Notes under the pieces: generated by a model | Database searches by the model: none | Told to the model about the DNA's origin: nothing | What the model saw: only the letters and a program-made list of their open reading frames with translations | NCBI GenBank assembly: GCA_013694495.1 | Contig: JACDCH010000604.1 | Coordinates: 1 to 5,405 of the forward strand | DNA from: Acidimicrobiia bacterium | Lineage (GTDB): Bacteria > Actinomycetota > Acidimicrobiia > Acidimicrobiales > JACDCH01 | Direction: 5' to 3' | Length of the DNA: 5,405 nucleotides | Part shown: in pieces, positions 4,337-5,405 of the stretch | How the letters are laid out: each line of letters starts with the position of its first letter | Position numbering within the stretch: position 1 is the stretch's first letter | Made by a program: the position numbers and the translations under genes

Positions 4337-5221
4337 ATGGCGAACATCCTCGAGTTCCTTCGCGGTGTGTTGACCGACCCGGAGGCCCAGGAGGCGTACC
4401 GCGCCGATCCGGAGGGTTACGCCACCCGCTCGGGGTTCGCCGACCTCACCGGCGAGGACGTCGTCGAGGCCATCGGGATGCTCCGCCGCTCCTTGCCGAA
4501 GCCCGTGGCCGACGCGCTGGCGCCGTTCGACGACGACGACGAGCTGCCGGGGGCCCGCACGGGCATCGACGAGCGCGACCTCGACGCCGCCCTGCGGATG
4601 CTCGACTTCGCCGTGGGCCGCGCCGACGGCGCCGGGGCGGGGGTCGACGAGCCGTCCCACGCCGACGATGACGACGACGACGAACCGGAGGAGCACGACG
4701 AGCCGATCGAGGTGGAGTCCGAGCTGGACTTCTCGCCGGCAGCCACCGGGACGCCGCCGACCCCGCTCGCCGCGGTCACCATCTCGATCGATGACCTCCC
4801 CTCGGTCGCCGCGTTCGGCGAGTCGCTGACCTCCATCGCCGTCGAGGCCCGCGAGCGCTTCACCGACGTCCTGCGCCAGGCCGAGCAGGACGCCAACACC
4901 ATCCGCAGCGACGCCCACCTCGAGGCCGGCAGAATGCAGTCCGAGGCGCAGGCCGATCGCGAGTCGGCCCGCCAGTACCTCGAGCGCACCAAGGTCGAAA
5001 CCGACGGCGTGTTGGCCCGGGCCCTCCAGCAGGCCGACGACGCCCGCAACCAAGCCGACGAGCTGATGGCCGCCGTCACCGCCGAGTCCGAGGTCACCCG
5101 CGCCGAGCTGGCCGCCCGCCGGTCCGAGGTGCGCACCGCCGAGCGCGAGCTCAAGGAGCGGCTCTCCGGCATCGACTCGATCTTCCGTACGGTGCTGCGC
5201 GACGACGACGAGGACGACTGA
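4337..5221 (+). CDS. IniB-N-like domain, acidic linker and coiled-coil protein
   Basis: A 294-residue protein of three parts. Residues 1-60 (ILEFLRGVLTDPEAQEAY, ADPEGY, SGFADLTGEDVVEAI) resemble the IniB N-terminal domain of actinobacterial proteins, a short helical module with the 'L.DPEA...F..DP...L...GL.dlt..dv' pattern. Residues 65-135 are acidic and disordered, with six Asp in a row at 110-115 and more Glu/Asp to 131. A Pro/Thr-rich stretch (138-145) leads to a long coiled coil (about 157-282) rich in Ala, Glu, Arg and Gln, of the kind seen in DivIVA-like, V-ATPase subunit E and Gas-vesicle-like helpers. The tail is acidic (DDDEDD). There is no signal peptide or membrane segment. IniB-N proteins often occur near dynamin-like or Hsp70-like genes, but none is visible here. 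A scaffold or polar cell-envelope role is only a guess. The ATG at 4337 is the only sensible start and the gene appears monocistronic. Confidence 0.8.
   Translation: MANILEFLRGVLTDPEAQEAYRADPEGYATRSGFADLTGEDVVEAIGMLRRSLPKPVADALAPFDDDDELPGARTGIDERDLDAALRMLDFAVGRADGAGAGVDEPSHADDDDDDEPEEHDEPIEVESELDFSPAATGTPPTPLAAVTISIDDLPSVAAFGESLTSIAVEARERFTDVLRQAEQDANTIRSDAHLEAGRMQSEAQADRESARQYLERTKVETDGVLARALQQADDARNQADELMAAVTAESEVTRAELAARRSEVRTAERELKERLSGIDSIFRTVLRDDDEDD
4664..4726 (+). repeat. Low-complexity acidic (Asp/Glu) codon run
   Basis: Near-repeats of GAC and GAG codons encode residues 110-130 of the coiled-coil protein, including six consecutive Asp. This is in-frame low complexity that could vary in length between strains; it is not a mobile repeat. 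Confidence 0.6.
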
Positions 5222-5302
5222 CCGACCCTCCTTGGCGTCGACCGAGCGGAGCGAGGGCGACAACACTCGCAGGAACGGAGCGAAGCGAGTGACGGCGAAG
5301 AA
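5222..5302. repeat. Convergent intergenic region with CGGAGCGA repeats and hairpin
   Basis: This 81-bp gap lies between the ends of two convergent genes. CGGAGCGA occurs twice (5247-5254 and 5276-5283), each within a purine-rich GAGCG/GCGAG context. CACTCGC (5264-5270) and GCGAGTG (5285-5291) form a perfect 7-bp inverted repeat with a 14-nt loop that encloses the second copy. Such GAGCGnAGCGAG strings look like dispersed intergenic elements of high-GC genomes. The hairpin might terminate transcription from both sides, but no T-tract is visible. Confidence 0.45.
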
Positions 5303-5405
5303 CTAGTAATGCCGGAGCGCCGCCGGCAGGGGTCGCCGGTGCACCACCACGAGCTCCTGCACGGCCCGGGTGAGCGCGACGTAGAGGAGGCGCAGTCCCG
5401 AGGCG
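5303..5405 (-). CDS. Superfamily 1 helicase, C-terminal end (UvrD/HelD-type, partial)
   Basis: Only the last 33 complete codons and the TAG stop are in the window; the gene enters from the right edge. The peptide GLRLLYVALTRAVQELVVVH carries helicase motif VI of UvrD/Rep/HelD-type enzymes (LYVALTRA), whose Arg contacts the ATP gamma-phosphate. The protein stops about 20 residues after the motif, ending in PLPAALRHY. That short end, with a 'VVH..PLPA.L' strand, suits actinobacterial HelD/HelR-like ATPases, which release stalled RNA polymerase, better than UvrD/PcrA, which have longer C-terminal tails. With so little sequence, a generic UvrD-like DNA helicase remains possible. It converges on the coiled-coil gene and appears functionally unrelated to the catabolic genes. 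Confidence 0.75.
   Translation of the reverse strand, partial: ASGLRLLYVALTRAVQELVVVHRRPLPAALRHY

Noticed and set aside
4664..4726. GAC/GAG run as a tandem-repeat array or CRISPR-like element
   Set aside because: It is in-frame codon repetition encoding an acidic linker, without repeat-spacer structure.
4199..5266. Minus-strand open frame of 355 codons opposite the coiled-coil gene
   Set aside because: Its Leu/Gly/Val/Asp-rich translation has no recognisable domain and it overlaps the start of the SnoaL-like gene. The plus-strand frame shows heptad-like coiled coil and a promoter at its start.

Overview
The window is about 5.4 kb of very GC-rich DNA with strong G/C third-position codon bias, GTG as well as ATG starts, and TANNNT-type -10 boxes placed directly in front of start codons. 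This points to a high-GC actinobacterium, plausibly a non-model lineage such as Acidimicrobiia. The taxonomic guess is inference. There are no tRNAs, rRNAs, insertion sequences or CRISPR arrays, and the region reads as chromosomal metabolic DNA that is almost entirely coding.

Layout, left to right. (1) A FGGY-type sugar kinase on the minus strand, cut by the left edge. (2) A 132-bp gap, then a thiolase on the minus strand. (3) A 44-bp divergent promoter holding a 16-bp palindrome. (4) On the plus strand, a short-chain dehydrogenase of the peroxisomal MFE-2 type, followed 4 bp later by a MaoC-like hydratase. (5) That pair converges, with no base between the two stop codons, on a minus-strand operon of an NTF2/SnoaL-like protein and an alpha/beta hydrolase joined by a GTGA start/stop overlap. 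(6) A 26-bp divergent promoter, then a plus-strand gene for an IniB-N-domain, acidic, coiled-coil protein. (7) An 81-bp gap with short repeats and a hairpin, then the C-terminal end of a superfamily 1 (UvrD/HelD-type) helicase on the minus strand, cut by the right edge.

The thiolase, dehydrogenase and hydratase together supply the hydration, oxidation and thiolysis steps of acyl-CoA beta-oxidation by the (R)-3-hydroxyacyl-CoA route. They are arranged as a split MFE-2 module around one shared operator. The SnoaL-like/hydrolase pair may process a related substrate, but nothing in the sequence names it. The coiled-coil protein and helicase look unrelated to this catabolism.

The clearest regulatory pattern is that all five genes at the head of a transcript have a TAC-x-x-T hexamer 6-9 nt before the start codon and no Shine-Dalgarno sequence, as expected for leaderless or near-leaderless mRNAs. 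The internal operon genes instead use a Shine-Dalgarno sequence or a start/stop overlap. I found no demonstrably new biological system. The items most worth testing are the two compact divergent promoters and the coiled-coil protein.
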